From Coleofasciculus sp. FACHB-1120 (GTDB lineage: Bacteria > Cyanobacteriota > Cyanobacteriia > Cyanobacteriales > FACHB-T130): DNA of 64,000 bases. The notes under the pieces were generated by a model that worked only from the letters and a program-made list of their open reading frames with translations, made no database searches and was not told the DNA's origin. Location: contig NZ_JACJTV010000026.1 of NCBI RefSeq assembly GCF_014698845.1, positions 1 through 64,000 of the forward strand, written 5' to 3'. Each line of letters starts with the position of its first letter. Position 1 is the stretch's first letter. The position numbers and the translations under genes are program-made. This document shows, piece by piece, positions 26,471 to 35,918 of the stretch.

Positions 26471-29440
26471 TTGGTTCAGCGATGGAGACGAGGCATCCGC
26501 TATTTGGCAACCATTGCAGCGTTAGCAGGAGCAAGTTTCTTTCCAGAATTGCCAAGTGCTGCCCAGCTGTTGCCAGATAATAGCCTAGGTGCGGAAAGCT
26601 CAATCATCACACCAAAGGACAATCTGCAAGGGCAACCGGCCGATTTGATTGAAGGGGGCGCACGTCGCGGCGGCAATTTATTCCACAGCTTTCAAGAATT
26701 TAATGTCGGCAACTTACAGCGGGTTTACTTTGCCAATCCTGCGGGAGTGGAGAATATTCTGTCGCGGGTAACGGGCACAAATCCCTCAAACATCCTGGGA
26801 ACACTAGGCATATTGGGTAATGCCAATCTGTTTTTGATTAACCCCAACGGCATTGTGTTTGGTCCTAATGCCACTTTAGATTTGCATGGCTCATTTATGG
26901 CGAGTACAGCAAGTAGCATCCTGTTTGCAGATGGCACCGAGTTTAGTGCCGTTAATCCCTCAACTACTCCTTTACTGACCATCAGTGTGCCGAGCGGACT
27001 CCAGTTCAACGGTGGGGAAGGGGATATCGTTGTGCAAGCTGGTCAGATTCCGCCACCGAATAACCCGTTTACTGAAGTTGGCGATGCGGGACAGCTTCCG
27101 GGGGCTGCCCAAACGGTCAACAGCCCGACTTCCGGAGCAGCGTTTGATGCTATCTCTGGTAATCTAAGCAGTGACAGCGATGTGGATCTGTACCAACTTT
27201 TTCTAACCGAAGGGCAACCCTTCACAGCAAGTACAGTAGGTAGCACCGATATCAACACCCAGTTGTTCTTGTTCGATAGCAATGGCTTGGGCGTATCCGC
27301 TAACAACGACAGTGTGGGATTTCAATCCACCGTACCGTTGTATCAACCCTTTATCCCTGCTCTCTCCGGCACCTATTACCTGGGTATCTCTAGTTACCCG
27401 AACAGCCCCCGCAGTTCGCAAGGTTCCATTTTTAACGCTGTAGAGAATCCAAGTGGTCCCGGTGCAGGATTACCCCTCAATAGCTGGAATAAGATCCCTG
27501 GACCAACCATTCGCCCCAACACAGGGGCTTACAACATAACGCTCAATTCTCGCAGCGAAGGACTGCAAGTTCAGCCTGGTAGAACGCTGGCGCTGATAGG
27601 CGGTAATGTGAGGCTTGAAGGTGGAACAGTGCAAGCACCTGGTGGACGAGTAGAATTCGCTGGAGTGACAGGTTCGGGCCTTGTGGAATTGACACAACAG
27701 GGACAGGTTTTACGGTTGAACGTTCCTGATGGGCTGGCAAGGGCTGACGTTTCCTTCACTGAAAATGCCCTAGTGAATGTTAGTGCAGGGGGCGGGGGCA
27801 GTATTGCCATTCATGGCAAGAATGTGAATATGACAGCTAGCAGCTTGCTGGCAGGAATTGCCCTAGAATCGGGAACTGTTGGCTCACAAGCAGGAGGAAT
27901 TGAAATCAATGCTGCGGAAGCAATTAACCTGGATGCCAGCAGTATCACGAATGATGTGGCGATCGGATCAACTGGGGATAGCGGCGGCCTCAACCTCACC
28001 GCAGGATCGTTCTCCGCGACTAATGGTGCAGGTCTCTATGCCAGGACTTACGGAACCGGAGATGCAGGCAATATTAATATTGTGACCCGCGATGCTGTTA
28101 GCTTCGACTATTCCCTCGCCGTCAGTGCAGTCGTACCCTCAGGACAAGGCCAGGGAGGAGACATCCGCATCTCAGCTGGCTCGGTGTCCGTAACAAATCT
28201 TGCACAATTGGCTGCTCTTTCACAAGGTGAAGGGGATGCTGGGAATGTGATAATTAATGCCCGTAATGCTGTCAACTTCGATGGTAGCGACGGTATGTAT
28301 ACCACTGCCGCCTTCAGTTCAATGGGAAATAGATCACCTGTAGTAGATACCGTAGTAGGGAAACCTAATGGCCAGGGTGGAGATGTTCGCATTACCGCAA
28401 GGTCTGTATCTGTGACTAACGGTGCAGGATTGTCTGCTAATACAGTTGGATTGGGGAATGCTGGGAATGTGATAATTACTGCCCGTGATACTGTCAACTT
28501 CGATGGTAAGAGTAAGGCACTTAGCAACGTAGAATCGACAGGAATTGGCGACGGAGGCAGTATCATGATTACCACTGGGGTGCTGCTGCTAACCAATGGT
28601 GCAGCACTAACCGTTAGTAGTAAAGGCGCAGGGCTTGCAGGCTCATTAACTGTTGATGCTGATGTGATTCGGCTTGACAATCAGGGGGAGATCAATGCTG
28701 ACACGGTTAGCGGTGGGGGAAACATTAATTTGCGATCGCCTCTCCTACTATTACGTCGCAATAGCAGTATTACCACGACTGCCGAAGGCACTGCCACAGG
28801 TGGCAACATTAACGTTGATGCTGATTTCATTGTTTCACCTCCGAATGAGAATAACGACATTATTGCTAATGCTTTTGCAGGATCGGGTGGAAAAATTACG
28901 CTAACAGCCCAGAGTATCTTTGGTTTTGATTTCCGTACCCGTGAGGATTTACAACGCTTGCTCAACACCACCACTCCAACAGCACTCGATCCGCAAAGGT
29001 TGAAGACTAATGATGTCACTGCTTTTTCTCAGGCAAATCCGACGATCGATACAGGAACTGTAATTGTCCAAACCCTCGATGTTGATCCAACACGGGGAGT
29101 CACCGCATTGCCCACTGACTTCACCGATCCGGGCCAACTGATAGCCGCTACCTGTCCGGCAGATGAGGGAAGTTCGTTTGCCATTACAGGGCGGGGTGGT
29201 TTACCGGAAGACCCCCGACAGCCATTGATGGGGCAGGAGATTTGGCAGGATGAGCGAGGAGCGGGGGAAGATGGAGAAGTCAGGAAGGTAGAGAGAGGGC
29301 GGGGAGTGCCGATCGTTGAAGCGCAAGGTTGGATCGTCGATCGCACTGGCACGGTTGTTTTAGTCGCGCAGCAACCCCAAACCCAGCCATCAGGAGCGTT
29401 GATGCATCCGTCATGTGCATTGCCCAACATTTCACCCTAG
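26471..29440 (+). CDS. Two-partner-secretion exoprotein (filamentous haemagglutinin N-terminal domain) with an inserted PPC-like domain
   Basis: 989 residues. The start is TTG at 26471 because AGGAGGT lies five bases upstream; an in-frame TTG at 26414 is possible. Signal peptide (YLATIAALAGASFFPELPSAAQ), then the TPS domain (NLFHSFQEFNVG, ANLFLINPNGIVFGPNATLD, SGLQFNGGEGDI). At about 190-360 a foreign segment interrupts it (ISGNLSSDSDVDLYQLFLTE, QLFLFDSNG, SGTYYLGISSY), resembling bacterial pre-peptidase C-terminal domains. The TPS helix resumes with LQVQPGRTLALIGGNV and continues as beta-helix repeats with AGN/GGD spacing. Exported through an outer-membrane TpsB/FhaC pore, not encoded here. 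Its stop overlaps the convergent CHASE2 gene by nine bases. Confidence 0.85.
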   Translation: MVQRWRRGIRYLATIAALAGASFFPELPSAAQLLPDNSLGAESSIITPKDNLQGQPADLIEGGARRGGNLFHSFQEFNVGNLQRVYFANPAGVENILSRVTGTNPSNILGTLGILGNANLFLINPNGIVFGPNATLDLHGSFMASTASSILFADGTEFSAVNPSTTPLLTISVPSGLQFNGGEGDIVVQAGQIPPPNNPFTEVGDAGQLPGAAQTVNSPTSGAAFDAISGNLSSDSDVDLYQLFLTEGQPFTASTVGSTDINTQLFLFDSNGLGVSANNDSVGFQSTVPLYQPFIPALSGTYYLGISSYPNSPRSSQGSIFNAVENPSGPGAGLPLNSWNKIPGPTIRPNTGAYNITLNSRSEGLQVQPGRTLALIGGNVRLEGGTVQAPGGRVEFAGVTGSGLVELTQQGQVLRLNVPDGLARADVSFTENALVNVSAGGGGSIAIHGKNVNMTASSLLAGIALESGTVGSQAGGIEINAAEAINLDASSITNDVAIGSTGDSGGLNLTAGSFSATNGAGLYARTYGTGDAGNINIVTRDAVSFDYSLAVSAVVPSGQGQGGDIRISAGSVSVTNLAQLAALSQGEGDAGNVIINARNAVNFDGSDGMYTTAAFSSMGNRSPVVDTVVGKPNGQGGDVRITARSVSVTNGAGLSANTVGLGNAGNVIITARDTVNFDGKSKALSNVESTGIGDGGSIMITTGVLLLTNGAALTVSSKGAGLAGSLTVDADVIRLDNQGEINADTVSGGGNINLRSPLLLLRRNSSITTTAEGTATGGNINVDADFIVSPPNENNDIIANAFAGSGGKITLTAQSIFGFDFRTREDLQRLLNTTTPTALDPQRLKTNDVTAFSQANPTIDTGTVIVQTLDVDPTRGVTALPTDFTDPGQLIAATCPADEGSSFAITGRGGLPEDPRQPLMGQEIWQDERGAGEDGEVRKVERGRGVPIVEAQGWIVDRTGTVVLVAQQPQTQPSGALMHPSCALPNISP

Positions 29441-32113
29441 TTGTCGATCGATCGCGGCCTGATGTTCTTTTGTTTCCGATTGCTTTAAGTACTCGATCGC
29501 AATGCGTCCAGCAGTGGGATAGTCTTGCCGTGCGTCTAACAGCAATACGAACGTGCGTTGAAACTGAAGGCGATCGCGTTGTTTATCGGTGACAATGATG
29601 ATAGCGATCGCAGTTCCCCACAGCCCTAGTAGTGTCGGTACTACAGGTATCCACAAGCCAGACAACAAGGCTAAATAACCACCACCCATCAGTCCACCAC
29701 TTGCTAACAAAATACCGATTGCCAGCTTCAACGGCGATCGAAACGACCAGCCTATTACTGCACCAACCCCAGACCACACCAGTACCCAGAGCCATTCGCT
29801 CGGCTCAGCCCAGACGCGAATCAGCGGTCGTCCATCCAGAGCGGCACTGATGATTTGACTGACAATATTGGCGTGGAGTGTCACCCCGTTAATCGGTTGC
29901 GCCGGATTGAACCAACCGCCATTGTAGGGAGTCCGGAAGCGATCTTTGATGCTTTCGGCAGTGTAGCCAATCAGAACAATGCGATCGCGGAACAGTTCGG
30001 CAGGAATCTGACGGTTCAGGACTTGCCGCAATGGAACAGTCAGAAAATTTGCCTCAGTTCCTCGAAAATTGAGCAAGATTTGGTAGCTCTGTCCGGCTGG
30101 AGCATTGACATAGCCCCCATCATTCGGTTCAAATTTCTCGAAAATGGCTTTCCCTAACTCAAATCGTCGCCCCGCTGAATCCAGTTGCTTCAAAGCGAGA
30201 CCTTCAGCCGCTAAGTACGGCAGTGCTAGTTGTACTGCCAAACTATACTGTGATGTATTTTCAGCCCTAACAGACAATAATGCCCGACGCACTTTACCGT
30301 CGGCATCTTCAACCTGATCGGCAAATCCAACTTGTTGTTTTTGATTCAAAATTGGGGGTGGGGCAACCCGGTTCCCTACCACTTTCTCAATCCCAATTAG
30401 GTTCGGTGTGGATTGAAACACCTGCACTAAGTCTGCGTGTCCTGGCTCGACAGGTAAATCCCGATAGATATCCAGCCCAATGACTCGCGGTTTTTGCGTC
30501 TGAATGGTCTGAATTGCCTGCGCCAATACTCTGTCCGGCATCGGATGCCCGACTTGGGTAATGTCCTGCTCGTCGATCTCGACCATCACAATGCGGCGAT
30601 CGATCAGTTCTAAAGGTCGCCAGCGCACAAACTGATCGAACAGACTCAATTCTAGTTCTTGCAGTAGTCCTAAACCACGGAGCAGCAAAAGGGGGATAGC
30701 GATACTCAACATCATGCCCGGTATCCAACACCAACCAATGCGGCGTTTTTGCACCTCTCGGCTGGCACGTTGTCGGGCAGTCGCTAACATCTGGCTTGCC
30801 TGTTCCACAGCTTCCAGGGCAGTTTGCGCTTCCCGTTTCGCCAGATCCTGACTCGCTCCCAAAAATTGATAATCCTCATGATTCAAGCTCTTGCCTAATG
30901 CCCACGTCAAGACATCTTGTAACGTCTGCCCCCGCAACAAATAGAATTCATCGCCTTTGCCAGAGGCGATCCACGCATCGAGAGATTTGGCATAGGGACG
31001 AAGTTGCGCCAGATGATGACATACCCAGTTCAGGTTAAATACGGCTTGATAAATGGGATTCTTAACCACCAATTGCCCTTGCTGCTTGATCGCTAGTCCG
31101 GAGAGCAAGAGTTCGATCTGTTCGCGGCTCCCATCGAAGTCCACTCCCTCATCCTTCAGGATCTGCTGATAGATGCCTAATAGTCTCCCCGTCAAGTGAG
31201 AATTATTGAGCAGGCGATCGCGAATGGTTCGCAAATGTTCGGGTTCATCCTGGAATTCCCACGCTTGAATCATAAATTTGTGAATCAGTTGTTCGATGTG
31301 TTCGCGATCCGTGATGGATTGAGACGGAATGGGATGCTCAACGAGCAGCTGACACACCTTTTGTATCAAGAAGGGCTGTCCACCCGTCCATATTAAGATT
31401 TCTCGTAGGGCACGCGACGGCTCGTGGACACAGCCAACTAGCCCCTGCGCCAACGGTTGGGCATCCGCTTGATACAACCCACACAGGTCGATTGCTCGAC
31501 CAATATTAAATGGAGTTCTCTGATGATCGCTCATCAGATCGGATGGTGTAGCCACCCCCAAGAGCGCAAACGTCAGCCGTCGGTACTCAGGCTTCAAACT
31601 GCGACGGTTATAGCAGGCACGAATCAGTCCAAAAAAATCATTGAGCGAGAAATCCAGGCCTCGAATACTATCCACTTCATCCAGAAACAGCACCAGCTTG
31701 GGTCGAGGGTGTTCCTCGCTTTTAACTTCCACCAGCAAAATCTCTTCAATAAACTGCCCTAACCGTTGCACTGGAGATAGACCATCCCGCTCAGCCCACC
31801 ACCGTTTCAGGTTTATTGTGCTGAATAAGTCAAATGCCTGCCACAGTTCGACGACAAATCCCTTGTACCACTGCTCTGGTGTCAGGGTTTCGCTACCAAT
31901 ACGGGATAGGTCGATCGCTCCACAACAAACGCCATCCTGTTGCAACTGATGCAATACCTGCACCATCAAGCTAGATTTACCCATTTGGCGAGCATTAAAT
32001 ACGTAACAAAATTGATCGCTACTTAAAGCTTGATAAAGGTCAGCATCCGCCTGCCGCCTCACATAGTAAGGATGGTCTTGACTCAGACTGCCACCAACCT
32101 GGTACTGATTCAT
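29432..32113 (-). CDS. AAA_35 - CHASE2 membrane protein
   Basis: About 893 residues from the ATG of MNQYQVGG (a longer frame starts at 32131). The N-terminal ~380 are an AAA_35-type NTPase (YYVRRQADADLYQAL, P-loop ARQMGKSS, Walker B VLFLDEVDS, FNIGRAIDL). A transmembrane helix near 465-485 precedes an extracytoplasmic CHASE2 sensory domain (FDQFVRWRP, IVMVEIDEQDI, VIGLDIYRD, RIVLIGYTAESIKDRF). Three more helices and a short cytosolic tail end the protein. CHASE2 usually senses an outside signal, so this couples it to an NTPase. Divergent from the AAA_35 gene at 32406. Confidence 0.88.
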   Translation of the reverse strand: MNQYQVGGSLSQDHPYYVRRQADADLYQALSSDQFCYVFNARQMGKSSLMVQVLHQLQQDGVCCGAIDLSRIGSETLTPEQWYKGFVVELWQAFDLFSTINLKRWWAERDGLSPVQRLGQFIEEILLVEVKSEEHPRPKLVLFLDEVDSIRGLDFSLNDFFGLIRACYNRRSLKPEYRRLTFALLGVATPSDLMSDHQRTPFNIGRAIDLCGLYQADAQPLAQGLVGCVHEPSRALREILIWTGGQPFLIQKVCQLLVEHPIPSQSITDREHIEQLIHKFMIQAWEFQDEPEHLRTIRDRLLNNSHLTGRLLGIYQQILKDEGVDFDGSREQIELLLSGLAIKQQGQLVVKNPIYQAVFNLNWVCHHLAQLRPYAKSLDAWIASGKGDEFYLLRGQTLQDVLTWALGKSLNHEDYQFLGASQDLAKREAQTALEAVEQASQMLATARQRASREVQKRRIGWCWIPGMMLSIAIPLLLLRGLGLLQELELSLFDQFVRWRPLELIDRRIVMVEIDEQDITQVGHPMPDRVLAQAIQTIQTQKPRVIGLDIYRDLPVEPGHADLVQVFQSTPNLIGIEKVVGNRVAPPPILNQKQQVGFADQVEDADGKVRRALLSVRAENTSQYSLAVQLALPYLAAEGLALKQLDSAGRRFELGKAIFEKFEPNDGGYVNAPAGQSYQILLNFRGTEANFLTVPLRQVLNRQIPAELFRDRIVLIGYTAESIKDRFRTPYNGGWFNPAQPINGVTLHANIVSQIISAALDGRPLIRVWAEPSEWLWVLVWSGVGAVIGWSFRSPLKLAIGILLASGGLMGGGYLALLSGLWIPVVPTLLGLWGTAIAIIIVTDKQRDRLQFQRTFVLLLDARQDYPTAGRIAIEYLKQSETKEHQAAIDRQLG

Positions 32114-32405
32114 ACAGGAAACTTGGAACACTTAGATGCGGTTAGATGAACGTGTGGCAGAAGCAACTTGCCTACCCAAGGCGCTCCTGGGTTTGCGCCA
32201 CAGAGACTTTATTGCGAAACCGTATCTAATTTTGAATGATTGCTGATGAGGAAGCACTTTCAAAACTGACACAATATCACTGCTTAATTGAATAGGTTGT
32301 GTTTCCGCATCAGGCAATCCTTAAATCTCATCAGATATCTCATAAAAATTTCATATTATGCTCTAAAATGCCTTCAGCCTATTCCTGCCTGCGGATTAAT
32401 CTCTC

Positions 32406-33746
32406 ATGAATGTTGACACCCTCTTTGAGAGCCTCAACCGCGAGTTAACTGCCAATCAGAGCCGTCCGCTCAATCCGGCAGAAACATTACTGTTACGCGG
32501 AATCTGGCAATATCAAACCTACAGCCAAATTGCAGAAGAGGTTGGGTATAGTCCTGGCTATTTGACCAATGTAGTTGCACCTGAACTTCTGCACCGGCTC
32601 TCAGATCTGATTGGGCAACGCCTGACGAAGAAAAATTGTCGTATTCTGCTGGAAGAGTATGCTATATCCCAATCTCATCCCAAACCACAGGGACGATCGC
32701 AACCCCTCATCTCGTCCCCTGGACTCAATCCGAACCAGGCGTTCACCCTAGCGTTTCCCAGTGGACCGATCGCGATCGACTCCCCGTTCTATATTGCGCG
32801 TCCGCCCATCGAATCACAAGTGTGTGACGAAATCTGCCTCCCAGGCGCACTGGTGCGTGTCAAAGCACCCAGGGAAATGGGAAAAACTTCGCTGCTTCTG
32901 CGCGTGTTGGATCGTGCCCAACAACAGGGATATCGCACTGTTTACCTGAATTTAGAGCAAATGGATCGAGCCATTTGTGCCGACCTGAATCGATTTCTCC
33001 GCAGTTTGTGTGCCAGTGTTACTCGTGAACTCCAACTTGAGCCAAAACTAGATGACTACTGGGATGAAGATATTGGCAGCAAAGTCAGTTGTACTTTGTA
33101 CTTTCGGCAGCATCTATTAGAGGAAATTAAGACACCTTTGGTTCTCGCATTGGATGAACTCCACCAGATTTTTGAGTATCCTCAGATTGCCAAAGATGTT
33201 CTACCCCTGCTGCGCTCCTGGTATGAAGAGGCGAAACGAGTTCCAATTTGGCAAAATCTGCGGCTGATTATCGCTCACTCTACAGAAGTGTATGTCCCCC
33301 TGCAACTGAATCAGTCTCCTTTCAATGTAGGGTTGGCAACTCAACTCGTTGGATTCACGTTAGCTCAAGTGCAACAACTCGCCCAGTGTTACGGTCTGAA
33401 CTGGAGCGATGGAGAATCAGCCAAACAACTGATGGCGATGGTTGGTGGACATCCGGTTCTCATCCATACGGCTCTCTATCATCTCAGCCGGGAAGAACAA
33501 ACTCTGAGCCAACTCCTGGCAGCGGCTCCAACTCCTACGGGAATCTATCACCATCATTTACAGCGTCATTGGACAATCCTTAAACAACGACCGGATCTGC
33601 TCCAGGCATTTCAGGCTCTCCAGAGGACTCGCGAACTAATATATTTAGAATCAAGCCTTGCTCATCAGCTAAACAGCATGGGACTGATCGATCATTTTGG
33701 GGACAAAGTAACTGTAAGCTGCGAACTATATCGCCAGTATTTCTAA
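32406..33746 (+). CDS. HTH - AAA_35 NTPase (vMAP-like)
   Basis: 446 residues. An N-terminal domain of ~90 residues (NPAETLLLRGIWQYQTYSQIAEEVGYSPGYL split by helices) resembles the helical domain found on many cyanobacterial AAA_35, STAND and vWA-MoxR-associated proteins and may be a helix-turn-helix. The AAA_35 domain follows (SPFYIARPPIE, P-loop PREMGKTS, Walker B LVLALDELHQ, SPFNVGLATQLVGF), then a winged-helix end. The P-loop glycine pattern is shortened, as usual in this family. Divergently arranged with the CHASE2 gene across a 290-bp spacer. Partner unknown. Confidence 0.85.
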   Translation: MNVDTLFESLNRELTANQSRPLNPAETLLLRGIWQYQTYSQIAEEVGYSPGYLTNVVAPELLHRLSDLIGQRLTKKNCRILLEEYAISQSHPKPQGRSQPLISSPGLNPNQAFTLAFPSGPIAIDSPFYIARPPIESQVCDEICLPGALVRVKAPREMGKTSLLLRVLDRAQQQGYRTVYLNLEQMDRAICADLNRFLRSLCASVTRELQLEPKLDDYWDEDIGSKVSCTLYFRQHLLEEIKTPLVLALDELHQIFEYPQIAKDVLPLLRSWYEEAKRVPIWQNLRLIIAHSTEVYVPLQLNQSPFNVGLATQLVGFTLAQVQQLAQCYGLNWSDGESAKQLMAMVGGHPVLIHTALYHLSREEQTLSQLLAAAPTPTGIYHHHLQRHWTILKQRPDLLQAFQALQRTRELIYLESSLAHQLNSMGLIDHFGDKVTVSCELYRQYF

Positions 33747-33748
33747 AT

Positions 33749-34135
33749 GGGTGGTGCTAAATAAGTAATGATGCATTGTAATGATAAATGAAGTACCAGA
33801 TAGCACCAATATGGTTATCTAATGACTTGGAAAACGACAAGGTTTTTTGGACTAAGCGAGAGACCTGCTGCCGCAAGATATTGTTGAATCGTTCAATGTA
33901 GGTAGTTTTGCCTGTTTCTTTTCCAACCGCTTGATGTCGTTTGCGGGTGTAGAACAGCCCCAGATGCTGCCCAAAAATCCGTATTGGCGACAGCGCATTG
34001 CCGATAGACCGCAGGCGGAGATTCCCACAATTTTCCTGCTACTGCTTCAGAGCGTGGGTCAATGTAAACGCCAACGATCTCACGAGTGTCTGCATCGAGA
34101 GCCAACCAGACCCATAATTAGCCAAGTTTCAACCT
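33749..34135 (-). mobile_element. Degraded IS1-family insertion sequence
   Basis: On the minus strand, VWLALDADTREIVGVYIDPRSEA, LWESPP, VANTDFWAASGAVLHP matches the catalytic region of IS1-type DDE transposases. After a frameshift near 33905 the reading continues as KETGKTTYIERFNNILRQQ, SRLVQKTLSFSKSLDNHIG, the family C-terminus. The end near 33749 (GGTGGTGCTAAATAAGT) looks like a terminal inverted repeat; the matching end on the right is not found, and the N-terminal half is missing. Non-functional remnant. Confidence 0.8.
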
Positions 34136-34210
34136 CCAGACAAGGTGAGCTGATGGTAGGTAGTCTAGAGTTTCAAGTAGACGGATGCGATTAAATGGAA
34201 GAGGTTTGTA

Positions 34211-34238
34211 GGTTGGGAAAATGCAATAAAACCCAACC
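34211..34238. repeat. Small cyanobacterial inverted repeat
   Basis: GGTTGGG (34211-34217) and CCCAACC (34232-34238) flank a 14-base AT-rich loop. GTAGGTTGGG...CCCAACC units are frequent intergenic repeats in cyanobacteria. A related form lies near 45242. Confidence 0.5.
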
Positions 34239-34294
34239 CCTGCATGGGTTACGAAGAAAGCTAATCCATCCTAAAAATCATTAATCCGACCGAC

Positions 34295-34546
34295 TTAAGA
34301 TTCGGTTTTAGAGTTCAGGCGCTTGGAGATTTGGCTAATTATCCCACTGAGAATTGCGCCTCCCATGAGAATCCCAAGCGCTGGGGTAAACAAGGGTTGC
34401 CAAAGCTTGTACCACAAATCGAGACCGAGGGGAATGCCGACCGAGTGACCAAAAACAGCGATCGCGAGCCACCCAAAACTGAGCAAGACCAAGAATACAT
34501 CTGCGACTAAAATCAGATTGAGCCAATTGAGGAGTTTATCTTTCAT
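34295..34546 (-). CDS. Small hypothetical membrane protein
   Basis: 83 residues with two hydrophobic segments (LILVADVFLVLLSFGWLAIAV about 11-31, and LFTPALGILMGGAILSGII about 52-70). Its start overlaps the end of the SRPBCC gene by 11 bases, suggesting translational coupling. No family recognised. Confidence 0.6.
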   Translation of the reverse strand: MKDKLLNWLNLILVADVFLVLLSFGWLAIAVFGHSVGIPLGLDLWYKLWQPLFTPALGILMGGAILSGIISQISKRLNSKTES

Positions 34547-35012
34547 TAGAGTTCTTCAAATTTGTCCGAAAATTTTCGTTTAACAACGTTTGTTTGAGGT
34601 TGTTCATCCGCATCTGAAACATCGTCTCTAAACCCCAGCGGATCGCGGTACTGTCCAGAAACGGGTTCAGTTCAAAATTAATTACATCAACTAGGCGTGT
34701 CTCTGTCTCAGAAATGGGAATGAACTGATGAATATGTTCCCAGAATTGGAACGGGCCGCGCAATTGTTTATCAATAAATCTTCTCGGAGGTTCCCAGCGA
34801 GTAATTTGCACTTGCCAGTCGATTCCTATCTGCTCGAAAAGTTCTACCCGAATTGTAAAGCGCGTCCCTAAACCACAAATAATGTTTGAATCCAATACCC
34901 TGACTATTGGAAAGGGTAGAGAGATGCGTTCTAGCAGATGTACATCCTCATGAGTTTCCCAGACGGTTTCTATGGGGAGGGAGACGGTTTCGCTAACCTC
35001 AAAATGTTCCAA
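34536..35012 (-). CDS. SRPBCC-superfamily (START/Bet v1-like) protein
   Basis: 158 residues: FEVSETVSLPIETVWETHEDVHLLERI at the start (written here in part), a central WQVQITRWEPPRRFIDKQ, and WEHIHQFIPISETETRLVDVI. These mark the helix-grip fold that binds hydrophobic ligands; the group is often annotated as a cell-division-inhibitor-like or polyketide cyclase-like SRPBCC protein. Cytosolic. Overlaps the downstream small membrane-protein gene by 11 bases. Ligand unknown. Confidence 0.8.
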   Translation of the reverse strand: MEHFEVSETVSLPIETVWETHEDVHLLERISLPFPIVRVLDSNIICGLGTRFTIRVELFEQIGIDWQVQITRWEPPRRFIDKQLRGPFQFWEHIHQFIPISETETRLVDVINFELNPFLDSTAIRWGLETMFQMRMNNLKQTLLNENFRTNLKNSNER

Positions 35013-35216
35013 TTCTCTTCACCACCCAAGTCGTTTGCTCGTTGGTAAATTTTTTCGCAATTAACGCTTCGGAATCGCCTGCTTTGAAATTTTATCAATT
35101 CCAAGACGTTTTTGATGAGTTTTGCTAAAAAATTAAAAATTAAAGAGATTTTTTTTAGGGTTTATATTACTCTGGGAATTTCTTAAGTTGAATATGGAAT
35201 CGCTTCTTATACAACC

Positions 35217-35260
35217 TGAGAGGGGATGGTGGAGGCGATCGCCTCCACCATCCCCTCTCA
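35217..35260. repeat. 44-bp perfect palindrome centred on GCGATCGC
   Basis: The left half runs TGAGAGGGGATGGTGGAGG then CGA, and the right half is its exact reverse complement. The centre is the HIP1 octamer GCGATCGC. It lies between the SRPBCC gene and the ferritin-like pseudogene. No T-run follows on either strand, so it is not a classical terminator, but the RNA hairpin would be very stable. Confidence 0.85.
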
Positions 35261-35304
35261 AGCTAACAGATAAAGCAGACAGGCTAGATTAAGCTACGGT
35301 TGAA

Positions 35305-35743
35305 TTAGACTTTCAGCACCCAGTCTTTGCGAGTATCAGCACTGACGAAGGATGCGGGAACGATCTCGATATCAACGCCCAGTGACTTGAAAGCGGCTCG
35401 AATTGCCGTCGCGTGGGCAGATTCATCGGAGCCAATGCTTGCGCCTGCGGTAATTAAGGCCGGGGTTTTTAGCTTCGCAATTTCTCTGGTATAAGCGATC
35501 GCTACCTCAGTCTCCAGAGCAAGTGCGAGTGAAGGCAATATTCACATCTGAGTCGATGTTGCCTTCTCCTGCCTTGATGTAGGAAGAGAGATCGTAGCTA
35601 GATTTTGCCATCATTGGGGTGGCACCCAAACTCTTCACCACCGATGCTAGAGTATCCCGATGCTTTTTGTGATCGGCTTGGTTGCGGAGTGCCAACGCCA
35701 AAACAGCTTTGCCCACATCGGTGTCACTCAGCTTAGTTGCCAG
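35305..35743 (-). pseudogene. Ferritin-like domain gene, frameshifted and 5'-truncated
   Basis: The first frame (35743 to about 35520) reads GKAVLALALRNQADHKKHRDTLASVVKSLG and ends DVNIAFTRTCSGD. A one-base shift near 35525 continues as LALALETEVAIAYTREIAKLK, SDESAHATAIRAAFKSLG. Together these give a four-helix ferritin-like protein. The 5' end stops at a TGA without the expected signal peptide or start. Both defects point to a pseudogene. Confidence 0.55.
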
Positions 35744-35918
35744 TCAAACAAGAAAGGTTGGGAGACGGTGAGCTTGACTGAGCCTCAACACCGTGTATAA
35801 CAAGTAGTGGGATCGCCAATCAGCTACCCTTTCATAGATTTCGTATGCAGGCGGTCGTTCAACCCCAACCTGAAGGGTCTAGCGGTAATTTCAAAATTGT
35901 GGAAACTTTACTAGCTGA

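Noticed and set aside
28108-28680. 190-codon frame antisense to the haemagglutinin gene
   Set aside because: Ser/Pro/Thr-rich product is the shadow of Gly/Asn/Thr-rich beta-helix repeats.
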